Shown here: piece by piece, positions 1 to 6,581 of the stretch
How the letters are laid out: each line of letters opens with the position of its first letter
How positions within the stretch are numbered: position 1 is the first letter of the stretch
Source of the DNA: Methylacidiphilaceae bacterium UBA1321
GTDB taxonomy: Bacteria; Verrucomicrobiota; Verrucomicrobiia; Methylacidiphilales; UBA1321
Direction: 5' to 3'
Length of the DNA: 9,560 nt
Assembly (NCBI GenBank): GCA_002306945.1
Contig: DBTH01000160.1
Location: forward strand, 7,299-16,858
Position numbers and translations under genes: made by a program
The notes under the pieces: model-generated
Database searches by the model: none
The model's input: the letters and a program-made list of their open reading frames with translations, nothing else
Told to the model about the DNA's origin: nothing

Positions 1-998
1 TGTTTTGAATAGATACGGCTTAGTGTGGAGTCGCCCTGAATGAAGTTAGTGGCGTTGTATTGCATATTTTGCGCAATCAATGACCGGACATATTGAAGGC
101 GAATCAGAAGAGGTTCAGATTCAGGATGGAGGACGACTTTCCAATTCAACTTGTTGCGTAGTACGAGTGCGCGAATCCATGTTTTCTTTTCTTCGCTTGA
201 AGGCTCTTTCTTTTCCCACTCGTCGATCTGTTTTTCTGCTTCGACTTGCCGTCCGGCGATCGTGGTCAAAATGATTTCGGCGGCGATTCCGGCATCGCTT
301 GGGGCGTTATTCCCGCGGAGCGCGCGCGCCAGGATCAGGTGAGCAGACAAGCCATTCAATGCAGGTCGGGCGTCATAAAAATTGCCGGACGCTTCTCTGA
401 GTGCCATGGCTCCCCAAACGAATGCGGCTTGTTCGTGCGCTGTATAATCGAGCGGTTCTTTCGTCAAAAATTCAGAGAGTCTCTGGTTTTCTTTTTCGAT
501 ATTTTCTGCGCGCAGGTCGATAAGCGTTTTGAGTGGATTTCCATCCAGAACAGGTCGTTTTCTATCTTCCGCAGGGAGGTTGAGTGAGGCGAGCAGGTCT
601 TTGGCAATGGAATCGTAAAGAGAGGGAGTCCAGACGCATTCCTCTATAGTCAGATCAAAAGTTTTCGGTTGTACGGAGGACTGTGTTTGAAGAATAATTT
701 TAAGCGCATTCGGTTGCGGATTGCTTACGGAAACGGTTGTTTCGTGATAAGGATTGTGGGAGTTGAGCGATGTGACGTAGCCGATTGTATCCGCGACGGA
801 TTTGATAATGGAATAGGCGACCCACGATTGCTCGTTGTGATATGGGTTGGCGTCAGACTTTTTTGTATTTTCGACCGATGCGTTGGAGGCGGGTGGATTT
901 TGCAGGGAAACTGGTTTTTGCAGAAAATGGTAAGCAAATAGAGAAGCGATCCCTATGATAATAATGAGAAAAACTCCCGCCAATAAACGCGTCTTCAT
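1..998 (-). CDS. Unrecognised membrane-anchored or secreted protein, C-terminus beyond left edge
   Basis: This frame is open from an ATG at 996-998 (minus strand) to the window edge, giving 332 residues without a stop, so the gene is truncated only by the window. The protein begins MKTRLLAGVF and has one hydrophobic segment at about residues 4-24, read as a signal anchor or uncleaved signal peptide. A low-complexity Asn/Ser/Pro linker follows (about 28-55). The rest is soluble and partly helical, with a charged Glu/Lys-rich stretch near 255-275 and Trp-containing segments at 59, 123, 195 and 274. A weak AGGA lies about 4 bases upstream of the ATG. I recognise no family and see no catalytic motif. 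It looks richer in A+T than the genes to its right. Coding status is supported by the long uninterrupted frame, the sensible N-terminus and a protein-like composition; function is unknown. Confidence 0.8.
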   Translation of the reverse strand, partial: MKTRLLAGVFLIIIIGIASLFAYHFLQKPVSLQNPPASNASVENTKKSDANPYHNEQSWVAYSIIKSVADTIGYVTSLNSHNPYHETTVSVSNPQPNALKIILQTQSSVQPKTFDLTIEECVWTPSLYDSIAKDLLASLNLPAEDRKRPVLDGNPLKTLIDLRAENIEKENQRLSEFLTKEPLDYTAHEQAAFVWGAMALREASGNFYDARPALNGLSAHLILARALRGNNAPSDAGIAAEIILTTIAGRQVEAEKQIDEWEKKEPSSEEKKTWIRALVLRNKLNWKVVLHPESEPLLIRLQYVRSLIAQNMQYNATNFIQGDSTLSRIYSK

Positions 999-1191
999 GA
1001 ATCCTGTACCCCCGTGAATGACTTGTGATAAATCTCTTGGATTCCTTACTTACGCCATCGCGGAATAGGTGCAAGCACGAATGTTGGAGCGAGGCAACGA
1101 CGACGACGTTACTTCGAGGGAATGAAATAAATTTTCGCGGGAAGGTGTTATGTGGTGAAAAGGTTGTTGGGTATCTGGCGGGATATTTTGC
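999..1191. other. Intergenic stretch, no clear feature
   Basis: About 190 bases separate two minus-strand genes. I see no convincing terminator after the repressor gene, no RNA gene and no strong promoter for the gene to the left. A short CGA run (cgacgacgacg, about 1098-1109) is the only repetition. Confidence 0.4.
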
Positions 1192-1479
1192 TCAATCGAT
1201 GTAACTTTTGAGGACTTGAACCAGTTCCCGGATGTTTTTCTGGCCGTCCTTGGAGGTGGACGCCTCCTCGATGCAGTGCTTGAGATGGGACTGGATGATT
1301 TTTTCCGAGAGTGATTTCAGTCCGCGGCGCGCGGCGATGATTTGCATGAGCACGGCGGTGCAGTCGTAATCTTCCTTCAGCATTCGTTCGACTGCCGCCA
1401 CCTGACCGCCGATTTTACGCGCGCGCAACGCGAGATTTTGCGCTTCGTCTCCAGGGTGGCGGTGTTCGTTCTGTCTCAT
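1192..1479 (-). CDS. CsoR/RcnR-family metal-sensing transcriptional repressor
   Basis: This is a 95-residue all-helical regulator of the DUF156 (CsoR/RcnR/FrmR) family, whose members bind operators as tetramers and release DNA on metal binding. Visible family features are the helix-1 motif KIGGQVAAVERML (22-34), C40, QIIAARRGLKSL (46-57), and H65 and C69 in the segment SHLKHC. The spacing Cys40-x24-His65-x3-Cys69 equals the Cys36/His61/Cys65 copper site of M. tuberculosis CsoR. The sequence as a whole, including the ending VLKSYID, is closer to E. coli RcnR, and His6 and His8 lie near the N-terminus as the extra His ligand of RcnR does. InrS, a nickel sensor, also uses a Cys-His-Cys set. The ATG at 1477-1479 gives the normal family length; the frame stays open upstream but would run across the operator into the divergent gene. 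It is probably autoregulated through the palindrome at 1532-1548. Confidence 0.93.
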   Translation of the reverse strand: MRQNEHRHPGDEAQNLALRARKIGGQVAAVERMLKEDYDCTAVLMQIIAARRGLKSLSEKIIQSHLKHCIEEASTSKDGQKNIRELVQVLKSYID

Positions 1480-1505
1480 AAAACGTACTCTATCAGAAGG
1501 ATCTC

Positions 1506-1511
1506 TTGACG
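1506..1511 (+). promoter_or_regulatory. Candidate -35 box (TTGACG) for the metal-efflux genes
   Basis: TTGACG matches five of six consensus bases. A -10 element at normal distance is poor; the best option is CATACC at 1531-1536 with a 19-bp spacer, which lies inside the operator. A rival -10, TATAAG (1546-1551), matches five of six bases, but its only upstream partner is a weak TTGCGC with a 15-bp spacer, and it would give an almost leaderless transcript. Either way the operator overlaps the polymerase site. Confidence 0.35.
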
Positions 1512-1530
1512 TAAAGAAAAGCGGTTGCGC

Positions 1531-1556
1531 CATACCCCATGGGGGTATAAGGTATG
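1531..1556. promoter_or_regulatory. CsoR/RcnR-type operator palindrome
   Basis: A perfect 7-bp inverted repeat, ATACCCC (1532-1538) - ATG - GGGGTAT (1542-1548), lies between the divergent repressor and efflux genes. An A/T-rich end next to a run of G/C is the typical operator shape for CsoR, RcnR and FrmR proteins. A further partial half-site, GGTATG (1551-1556), mirrors CATACC (1531-1536), so the protected region may extend to about 26 bp. The site ends 13 bases before the ATG at 1562 and is about 50 bp from the repressor start, so it could repress both directions. Confidence 0.85.
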
Positions 1557-1561
1557 TGATA

Positions 1562-2284
1562 ATGAACGACGCAATCCTTGGCACGATCCTGTTCACCGGT
1601 TTTACCGTGGCTTTCTTCCACGCAGCCATTCCGACGCACTGGCTTCCTTTTGTCCTGACGGCCCGCGTGCAGAAATGGAGCCCGCTCAAAACAATCGCCG
1701 TCACTGCTTTTGCCGGTTCGGGTCACGTGCTGGTTACGGCGTTGCTGGGTTTTCTTGTTGCCTGGTGCGGTATCGTGTTGAACGAAAGGATCGGTTCGTA
1801 TTTTTCGTCGATTGCGGGCGGGGCGCTGATTCTTTTCGGATTGTACTACGTCATTCGGCAGCTTCGCGGCAAAGGGCACGGCCATTCCCATGGCCACGGA
1901 GGTCATGAGGAGCATTGCCAGTGCGGGCATGGTCATCACCACGATGATGAGCATGGAGAATGTCACCGCCATGATGTTGCCGACGTGTCTGAGCGAAAAT
2001 CGGATTGGGCTGCGATTTTGAGTTTGTTTGCGCTGTTGACTTTTTCGCCGTGCGAAGGCTTTTTGCCGGTATATGTCTCCGGCATTCACTACGGCTGGGC
2101 GGGATTCTTTCTTTTGACCCTGATCCTGTCGGTGGGGACGGTGGCAGGAATGGTGATTTTCACCGCGCTCACACTCGCGGGGATGAAAAAGTTGAATCTT
2201 GAATTTGTAGAGAAATACGAGAGTGGAATCCTTGGTGGATTATTGGTTTTGCTGGGGCTTTTCGTTGTGATTTTTGAACACTGA
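1562..2284 (+). CDS. His-rich polytopic membrane protein, probable metal efflux permease (NicO/RcnA-like)
   Basis: This is a 240-residue membrane protein with about six hydrophobic segments (roughly 5-30, 44-70, 80-100, 150-175, 180-208, 220-238). Residues 106-137, in the central loop, contain 13 His and 3 Cys, a likely metal-binding region. Conserved-looking features are HAAIPTHW (20-27) in the first segment, GSGH (52-55) in the second and FSPCEGFLP (161-169) in the fourth. Pairs of intramembrane His and an SPC motif recall the NicO/RcnA and UreH/DsbD-like transporter groups; this assignment is by resemblance. ATG 1562 is preferred over GTG 1556 because AAGG at 1549-1552 is 9 bases from it and only 3 from the GTG. 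The gene is probably cotranscribed with the ATPase 16 bp downstream. Metal export is inferred from the His loop, the repressor and the ATPase. Confidence 0.82.
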   Translation: MNDAILGTILFTGFTVAFFHAAIPTHWLPFVLTARVQKWSPLKTIAVTAFAGSGHVLVTALLGFLVAWCGIVLNERIGSYFSSIAGGALILFGLYYVIRQLRGKGHGHSHGHGGHEEHCQCGHGHHHDDEHGECHRHDVADVSERKSDWAAILSLFALLTFSPCEGFLPVYVSGIHYGWAGFFLLTLILSVGTVAGMVIFTALTLAGMKKLNLEFVEKYESGILGGLLVLLGLFVVIFEH

Positions 2285-2300
2285 ACAATCTGGTTTTAAT

Positions 2301-4568
2301 ATGAGCCATTACGATCATCACGAACATAAGCATGAGCACGGGTCGGAGCGGAAGGATCAGTGCTGCTGTTGCCATGGCCACGATCATTCGCATGAGAAGA
2401 CGGCTGCCTCGTCTGGCAATTTGCTTCTTCTGAATCCCGATGCGCAAGGTCGCGTGCAGACGGTGTTACGTGTGGCGGGAATGGATTGCGCGGATGAAGT
2501 GGTGGCGCTGGAGGAGTCTTTCCGTCCGATCAAAGGAGTGCGGGAAGCTCGGGTGAATCTGGTCGGTGGCAAGGTGACGCTTTTTCACGATGAATCGGTC
2601 ACGGCGGAACTGCTCATTCAAGCTGTAGTCCGCGCAGGAATGACTGCGGTGGTCGATGGGGGTAAATCCGGCGAGACGTTGGAGGATGCGAAATTCTGGC
2701 GGCAGATGGTTGTGGGAATTTCCGGCGTGGCGATGGCAGTGGGGTTGATTCTGGAATGGTTCAAGGTAGGGCCGGACTGGGTTGCCGATATTCCCTATGG
2801 CATAGCGATTATTGCGGGGGGATGGTTTGTTGTGCCGAAAGCGTTTCGCGCGTTGGCGCGGTTGTCGCTGGATATGAATGTTCTCATGAGTGTCGCGGCA
2901 TTCGGTGCGCTGGCGATTCATCAATGGTCAGAGGGAGCGGCGGTGGTTTTTCTTTTTGCGCTATCGGAATTGCTCGAAGCGTTCAGCCTGGCCCGCGCAC
3001 GAAAGGCGATTCAATCGCTGTTACAGTTAAGTCCGGAGACGGCCTGGCTCAAGAAGGGCGCGGACTACGTCGAAGTGCCTGTTGCGGAAGTGGCGGTTGG
3101 GTCGACGATTGCTGTGAAATTGGGAGCGCGAATTCCGCTCGACGGCGAAGTGCTGGCGGGACAGTCGGCGGTCAATCAGGCACCGATTACGGGCGAGTCG
3201 ATGCCGGTGGACAAAAAGGCCGGAGACATTGTCTATGCGGGAACGATCAACGGGAGCGGATCGCTGGAGGTGCGGACAACCAAGGTGCATTCGGAGACGA
3301 CCCTGGCGCGGATGATTCATTTGGTCGAGGAAGCGCAAAGTCAGAAAGCGCCGGCGCAGCGTTTCGTCGATGTCTTTGCAAAATACTATACACCGCTGGT
3401 CATGGTGGGAGCGATACTGGTGGCACTGATTCCGCCGCTATTGGCGGGGGGGGAGTGGCTGACGTGGGTTTACCGGGGATTGGTGTTGCTGGTGATTGCC
3501 TGCCCGTGCGCGTTGGTGATTTCAACTCCGGTTTCAGTGGTATCGGGGCTGACGGCGTTGGCGAGGCGAGGAGTTCTCGTTAAAGGAGGAGGGGCGCTCG
3601 AATCGTTGGGGAAGCTGGAAATTCTCGCAGTTGACAAGACAGGGACGATTACCGAAGGCAAACCTCGCGTGACCCGCGTAGTGCCGTGGAATGGAGCGGC
3701 GGAAAGCGAGATCCTGCGGTTGGCGGCGGCCATCGATGCACATTCGCAACATCCGTTGGCGCAAGCGGTCGTTTCGTGCGCGCAGGAAAGAGGGATTTCG
3801 TACCCGCGCAGTGAAGGCTATCAGGCGTTTCATGGCCGGGGAGCCGAAGGCGAGGTCGAGGGGCATTCTTATTTTGTAGGCAACCACCGGCTGGCGCATG
3901 AACTGGGTGTCTGCTCACCCGAGTTGGAGGAGAAACTCGCCGGGATCGAAGCCGACGCGCAATCGGTCGTGGTCGTCGGGCATAAGCCGCATGGTCAATG
4001 CCGAGGTGAAGTAATGGGAGTGTTGGCGGTGGGCGACGCGGTCCGCTCCAATGCCGTGGAGGCTTTAAAAGCGTTGCACCGGGTCGGTGTCGGGAAAGTC
4101 GTGATGTTGAGCGGGGATAACCAGCGTACCGTCGATGCAATTGCGAGGGAGACTGGTATTGATGAAGCTCGTGGAGATTTGTTGCCCGACCAAAAGATCG
4201 AAGAGATCCGGAATCTTCTCTCGGAGGGCAAGTGCGTTGGAATGATTGGCGATGGAGTCAACGACGCTCCGGCCATGGCGGCGGCCACGGTGGGTATTGC
4301 GATGGGCGGTGTCGGAACGGATGCGGCGATTGAAACGGCTGACGTGACGTTGATGAAAGACGACCTGGAAAAAATAGCGGAAGCCATTCATCTGGGACGC
4401 CGGACACTCGGCATCATCCGTTTCAATATCGGATTTGCTCTTAGCCTGAAAGCGGTATTTCTCGTCCTGGCGGTGCTGGGCTATACGAGTCTCTGGCTGG
4501 CGATTCTGGCCGATACGGGCGCGACGTTGCTGGTGATCGCGAACGCGCTCCGGTTGTTGAAAAGATGA
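2301..4568 (+). CDS. zntA: P1B-2-type heavy-metal-exporting ATPase (Zn/Cd/Pb type)
   Basis: This 755-residue pump uses ATP to move divalent soft metals out across the inner membrane. Order of parts: a His/Cys-rich N-terminus with ten His and four consecutive Cys in residues 1-31; one HMA domain (about 53-120) with GMDCADE; two membrane hairpins; the actuator loop with TGES (297-300); CPC in the sixth membrane segment (401-403); the phosphorylation site DKTGT (Asp445); HP in the nucleotide domain (484-485); GDGVNDAP (650-657). K717 and D738 in the last two membrane segments are 21 residues apart, exactly as K693 and D714 of E. coli ZntA, which supports Zn/Cd/Pb selectivity rather than copper. 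The HMA motif has one Cys (C63) plus E66 instead of CxxC. A small insertion with His561, His564 and Cys567 precedes the end of the catalytic domain. ATG 2301 is chosen over TTG 2274; neither has a good ribosome binding site, so translation may be coupled to the upstream gene. Confidence 0.95.
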   Translation: MSHYDHHEHKHEHGSERKDQCCCCHGHDHSHEKTAASSGNLLLLNPDAQGRVQTVLRVAGMDCADEVVALEESFRPIKGVREARVNLVGGKVTLFHDESVTAELLIQAVVRAGMTAVVDGGKSGETLEDAKFWRQMVVGISGVAMAVGLILEWFKVGPDWVADIPYGIAIIAGGWFVVPKAFRALARLSLDMNVLMSVAAFGALAIHQWSEGAAVVFLFALSELLEAFSLARARKAIQSLLQLSPETAWLKKGADYVEVPVAEVAVGSTIAVKLGARIPLDGEVLAGQSAVNQAPITGESMPVDKKAGDIVYAGTINGSGSLEVRTTKVHSETTLARMIHLVEEAQSQKAPAQRFVDVFAKYYTPLVMVGAILVALIPPLLAGGEWLTWVYRGLVLLVIACPCALVISTPVSVVSGLTALARRGVLVKGGGALESLGKLEILAVDKTGTITEGKPRVTRVVPWNGAAESEILRLAAAIDAHSQHPLAQAVVSCAQERGISYPRSEGYQAFHGRGAEGEVEGHSYFVGNHRLAHELGVCSPELEEKLAGIEADAQSVVVVGHKPHGQCRGEVMGVLAVGDAVRSNAVEALKALHRVGVGKVVMLSGDNQRTVDAIARETGIDEARGDLLPDQKIEEIRNLLSEGKCVGMIGDGVNDAPAMAAATVGIAMGGVGTDAAIETADVTLMKDDLEKIAEAIHLGRRTLGIIRFNIGFALSLKAVFLVLAVLGYTSLWLAILADTGATLLVIANALRLLKR

Positions 4569-4621
4569 GATTGCCGGGAGTTTTTTCGCTGTGGCGAGAT
4601 CGTAATCGCGGCGAGCAAGCG

Positions 4622-5374
4622 TCAGTCAAGAGCGTATTCGAGAATCCAGTCGGCAAGTTCGGCGGGGTTTGACGGGCCGTGCGGGTGGTGGTGGCAACCG
4701 GGCTTGAGGTAGAGCTTGATTTCGGAGCCGAGGGCCTGGACGCGTTCGGCGAGGATCTGGGTGTTTTCATCCCAGGGAACGACCTCGTCGGCGTCGCCGT
4801 AGACGTGGACGAGCGGGATGCCCGCGCGGACGATGGGGGCGATGTTGTCGACAGGGTTGGCCGGCCAGGCGAGGGCTTCCTGTTCGGATTTGAATCCGTA
4901 GCACTTGAGGAGTTCTTCCCAATCGGCCTGGCTGCCGGGACCGTTACCCCTGCCAGCGGGCCAGCTTTTGAAATCGCAGACGGGGTTGTCCGCATAGATG
5001 AGACCGACGGAATCGGTGTGCTTGGCGGCCCAGTTGTAGACGTAGAGGCCGCCGCGGCTCAGGCCTTCGAGGACGGGTTTTTTGTGAAAACCGTATTTTT
5101 CGGTCAGTTCTTTGTAAAAAACATCGAAGCGGGTCATGGCGGCGGGGCAACCGAAGGTGTTGCCGACATTCATGTAGCCGAGCCACCAACCGCGTTTGAG
5201 CATTTCGAGATCGAACTCGGGGAAGGCGTCGAAGAATTCGGCCCGCCAGAGCCAGCGTCGGCCCTGCACTGGATTTTTGGGTTCGACGATGGTGACGGGA
5301 TTGTGGCCGATCTGGAAGTCGTGACGCAGGTAACCGCGGTAGGTGTTGTGGGGAAAGTTGGGTTTTTCGCTCAT
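4622..5374 (-). CDS. Alpha/beta-hydrolase, probable serine esterase
   Basis: This is a 250-residue protein without a signal peptide, predicted cytoplasmic. It has the alpha/beta-hydrolase order: nucleophile elbow GLSRGG with Ser106, an acid in YGDADEVVP (Asp196 most likely), and a His cluster at 228-232 in PGCHHHPHG that includes the catalytic His. Other distinctive stretches are WLWRAEFFDAFPEFD (41-55) and PVCDFKSWP (131-139), which I associate with a group of hydrolases common in Planctomycetes, Verrucomicrobiota and Bacteroidetes gene clusters for sugar use; substrate is not known to me. It lies 65 bp downstream of the CE7 esterase gene on the same strand and is probably cotranscribed with it. 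It converges with the metal ATPase gene across a 53-bp gap with no clear terminator. No good ribosome binding site precedes the ATG; the nearest AGGG belongs to a hairpin base about 18 bases away. Confidence 0.88.
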   Translation of the reverse strand: MSEKPNFPHNTYRGYLRHDFQIGHNPVTIVEPKNPVQGRRWLWRAEFFDAFPEFDLEMLKRGWWLGYMNVGNTFGCPAAMTRFDVFYKELTEKYGFHKKPVLEGLSRGGLYVYNWAAKHTDSVGLIYADNPVCDFKSWPAGRGNGPGSQADWEELLKCYGFKSEQEALAWPANPVDNIAPIVRAGIPLVHVYGDADEVVPWDENTQILAERVQALGSEIKLYLKPGCHHHPHGPSNPAELADWILEYALD

Positions 5375-5390
5375 AGCGGTTTTGCGTAGG

Positions 5391-5422
5391 TCACCCTGCC
5401 GCTGGAGTGGCGGTCAGGGTGA
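5391..5422 (-). repeat. Intergenic hairpin between the two esterase genes
   Basis: TCACCCTG (5391-5398) plus CCGC (5399-5402) pairs with GCGG (5410-5413) and CAGGGTGA (5415-5422). This is a 12-bp stem with one bulged base (5414) and a 7-base loop. No T-run follows on either strand, so it is not a standard terminator. It ends 16 bases before the start codon of the downstream hydrolase and could tune its translation or stabilise the mRNA. Confidence 0.7.
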
Positions 5423-5439
5423 AGGGGGCGTTCCTGGAG

Positions 5440-6405
5440 TCAGAGGCCCAACATGAAGTTGAATATCTTGTCGCCGTGTCCGGGGAGGTGTTCGTGTCCG
5501 AAGTCGGGATAGAGGACATAGCTCTTTTTCGAGGTGATCTTGTTGTAGGTGGCGAATTGGGTCGAGGGCGGGCAGATGTTGTCCATCTGCGAGACGAAGT
5601 AGAGGACTTCGCCCTTGATGCGGGGGGCGAGGTTCTGGATGTCGATGTAGCCGAGCTTGGTGAAGATTTCGTCTTCGCGTTCGTGATTGGGGTCAAACCA
5701 GCGGAAGAACTTTTTGAGTTCGTCATAGGCGTCCTTGGCGAGATCCATTTCCCAGACGCGGCGGTAGTCGCTCAGGAAGGGGAAGACAGGGGCGACGAGT
5801 TTGATGCGCGGTTCGAGCGCGGCGCAGGCGACGGTGAGGGCACCGCCCTGAGAACCTCCCATGGCTCCGACGCGGGTGGGGTCGACTTCCTTGAAGCCCA
5901 TGACGATGCGGGCGAGTTGGGCGGTATCGAGGAAGATTTGGCGGAAGAGGAGTTTTTTCGGATCGGGATCGCCGAGTCCGCGGATGAAGTGGCCCTGAAG
6001 GGTGTTACCTTTGACCTGGCTGTTGTCTTCGCTCAAGCCGGACTGACCGCGACAATCGAGGGCGGCAACGGCATAGCCTTGGGAGACGTAGTTTAATTTA
6101 TCGACCCATTCACCGCTGTTGCCGGAGTAGCCGTGGAACTGGAGGACGGCGGGATGGGGTTTGTGGGGTTTGGCGGGACGGAGATATTTCGCATGGATGC
6201 GGGCGCCGCCGACGCCGGTGAAAAAGAGATCGAAGCATTCGGCATTGGTGGGTTTGATGGCGGTGGTAGGGATGAGTTCGATCTTGGGATCGACCTTGTC
6301 GAGTTCCTTAAGGGCGGTGTTCCAGTAGGCGTCGAAGTCAGAAGGACGCGGGGTGATTCCAAGGTAATGAACCAGTTCGGAGAGGGGTTTGTCGAGAATA
6401 GGCAT
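5440..6405 (-). CDS. Acetylxylan esterase / cephalosporin C deacetylase, family CE7
   Basis: This 321-residue enzyme should remove O-acetyl groups from xylooligosaccharides and other small acetylated substrates. The family signature is complete: RGQ (119-121), GGSQGG with nucleophile Ser185, Asp275 in SQMDNICPP and His304 in the GHEH segment (HE = 304-305). HGYSG (91-95) supplies the oxyanion-hole Tyr93. These positions agree within a few residues with Thermotoga maritima TM0077 (325 residues; Ser188, Asp274, His303). There is no signal peptide, so it is cytoplasmic and probably acts on imported oligosaccharides; CE7 enzymes are usually hexamers. The ATG at 6403-6405 has only a weak AAAAAGAT upstream. 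It is first in an apparent two-gene unit with the second hydrolase. No glycoside hydrolase or sugar transporter lies in the window, so the natural substrate is not fixed by context. Confidence 0.93.
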   Translation of the reverse strand: MPILDKPLSELVHYLGITPRPSDFDAYWNTALKELDKVDPKIELIPTTAIKPTNAECFDLFFTGVGGARIHAKYLRPAKPHKPHPAVLQFHGYSGNSGEWVDKLNYVSQGYAVAALDCRGQSGLSEDNSQVKGNTLQGHFIRGLGDPDPKKLLFRQIFLDTAQLARIVMGFKEVDPTRVGAMGGSQGGALTVACAALEPRIKLVAPVFPFLSDYRRVWEMDLAKDAYDELKKFFRWFDPNHEREDEIFTKLGYIDIQNLAPRIKGEVLYFVSQMDNICPPSTQFATYNKITSKKSYVLYPDFGHEHLPGHGDKIFNFMLGL

Positions 6406-6506
6406 ATCTTTTTGTGCTTAGCGGATGGAATCTCAGCGTAAATATCAAAATAGGCGATGGGTTTGACGGTTTTTGGAGTCTGCAGGTGTATGGGAAGGCT
6501 GGCAAA

Positions 6507-6546
6507 GGGAGGTGACGCGGCAGTTGACGGGGAGGCGGGGAGGTGA
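6507..6546 (+). repeat. Direct repeat GGGAGGTGA, two copies
   Basis: GGGAGGTGA occurs at 6507-6515 and 6538-6546, 31 bp apart (about three DNA turns), in the G-rich region between divergent genes. The copies flank a TTGACG (6524-6529). It could be a paired activator site or chance in G-rich DNA. Confidence 0.4.
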
Positions 6547-6552
6547 AATGAT
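6524..6552 (+). promoter_or_regulatory. Candidate promoter for the 6582 gene
   Basis: TTGACG (6524-6529) and AATGAT (6547-6552) are separated by 17 bp, matching five and four of six consensus bases. The predicted start of transcription, near 6559, would lie inside the inverted repeat 6551-6573. Confidence 0.4.
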
Positions 6553-6573
6553 TACCCTTATTTACAGGGTAAT
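6551..6573. repeat. Inverted repeat at the start of the 6582 gene, operator or mRNA hairpin
   Basis: ATTACCCT (6551-6558) and AGGGTAAT (6566-6573) form a perfect 8-bp inverted repeat with a 7-base spacer. It overlaps the end of the candidate -10 and the likely transcription start, and ends 8 bases before the ATG at 6582. It contains AGGG, the only purine-rich site near that ATG. It could be a repressor operator or a hairpin that hides the ribosome binding site. Confidence 0.65.
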
Positions 6574-6581
6574 ATATAAAC

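Noticed and set aside
1480..1704. N-terminal extension of the repressor frame to 170 residues
   Set aside because: It would cross the operator and run into the divergent permease gene; the family is about 90-95 residues and ATG 1479 fits that.
2274..2300. TTG start for the ATPase overlapping the permease gene
   Set aside because: No ribosome binding site, and the His-rich tail starts naturally at ATG 2301. Overlapping translation cannot be excluded from sequence alone.
2756..3583. 275-residue plus-strand frame within the ATPase gene
   Set aside because: Gly/Ser/Ala-rich shadow in another frame; the ATPase frame holds all catalytic motifs in this interval.
4586..4597. Small hairpin TCGC-TGTG-GCGA between convergent genes, considered as a terminator
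   Set aside because: Only 4 bp, and the T-run precedes it on the plus strand instead of following it; wrong for either gene.
4679..5389. 236-residue plus-strand frame opposite the alpha/beta-hydrolase
   Set aside because: Composition is skewed to Val, Gly, Glu and Asp as expected for a shadow frame; the minus-strand protein has a complete catalytic triad.
5407..6096. 229-residue plus-strand frame opposite the CE7 esterase
   Set aside because: Shadow of a gene with a complete CE7 signature.
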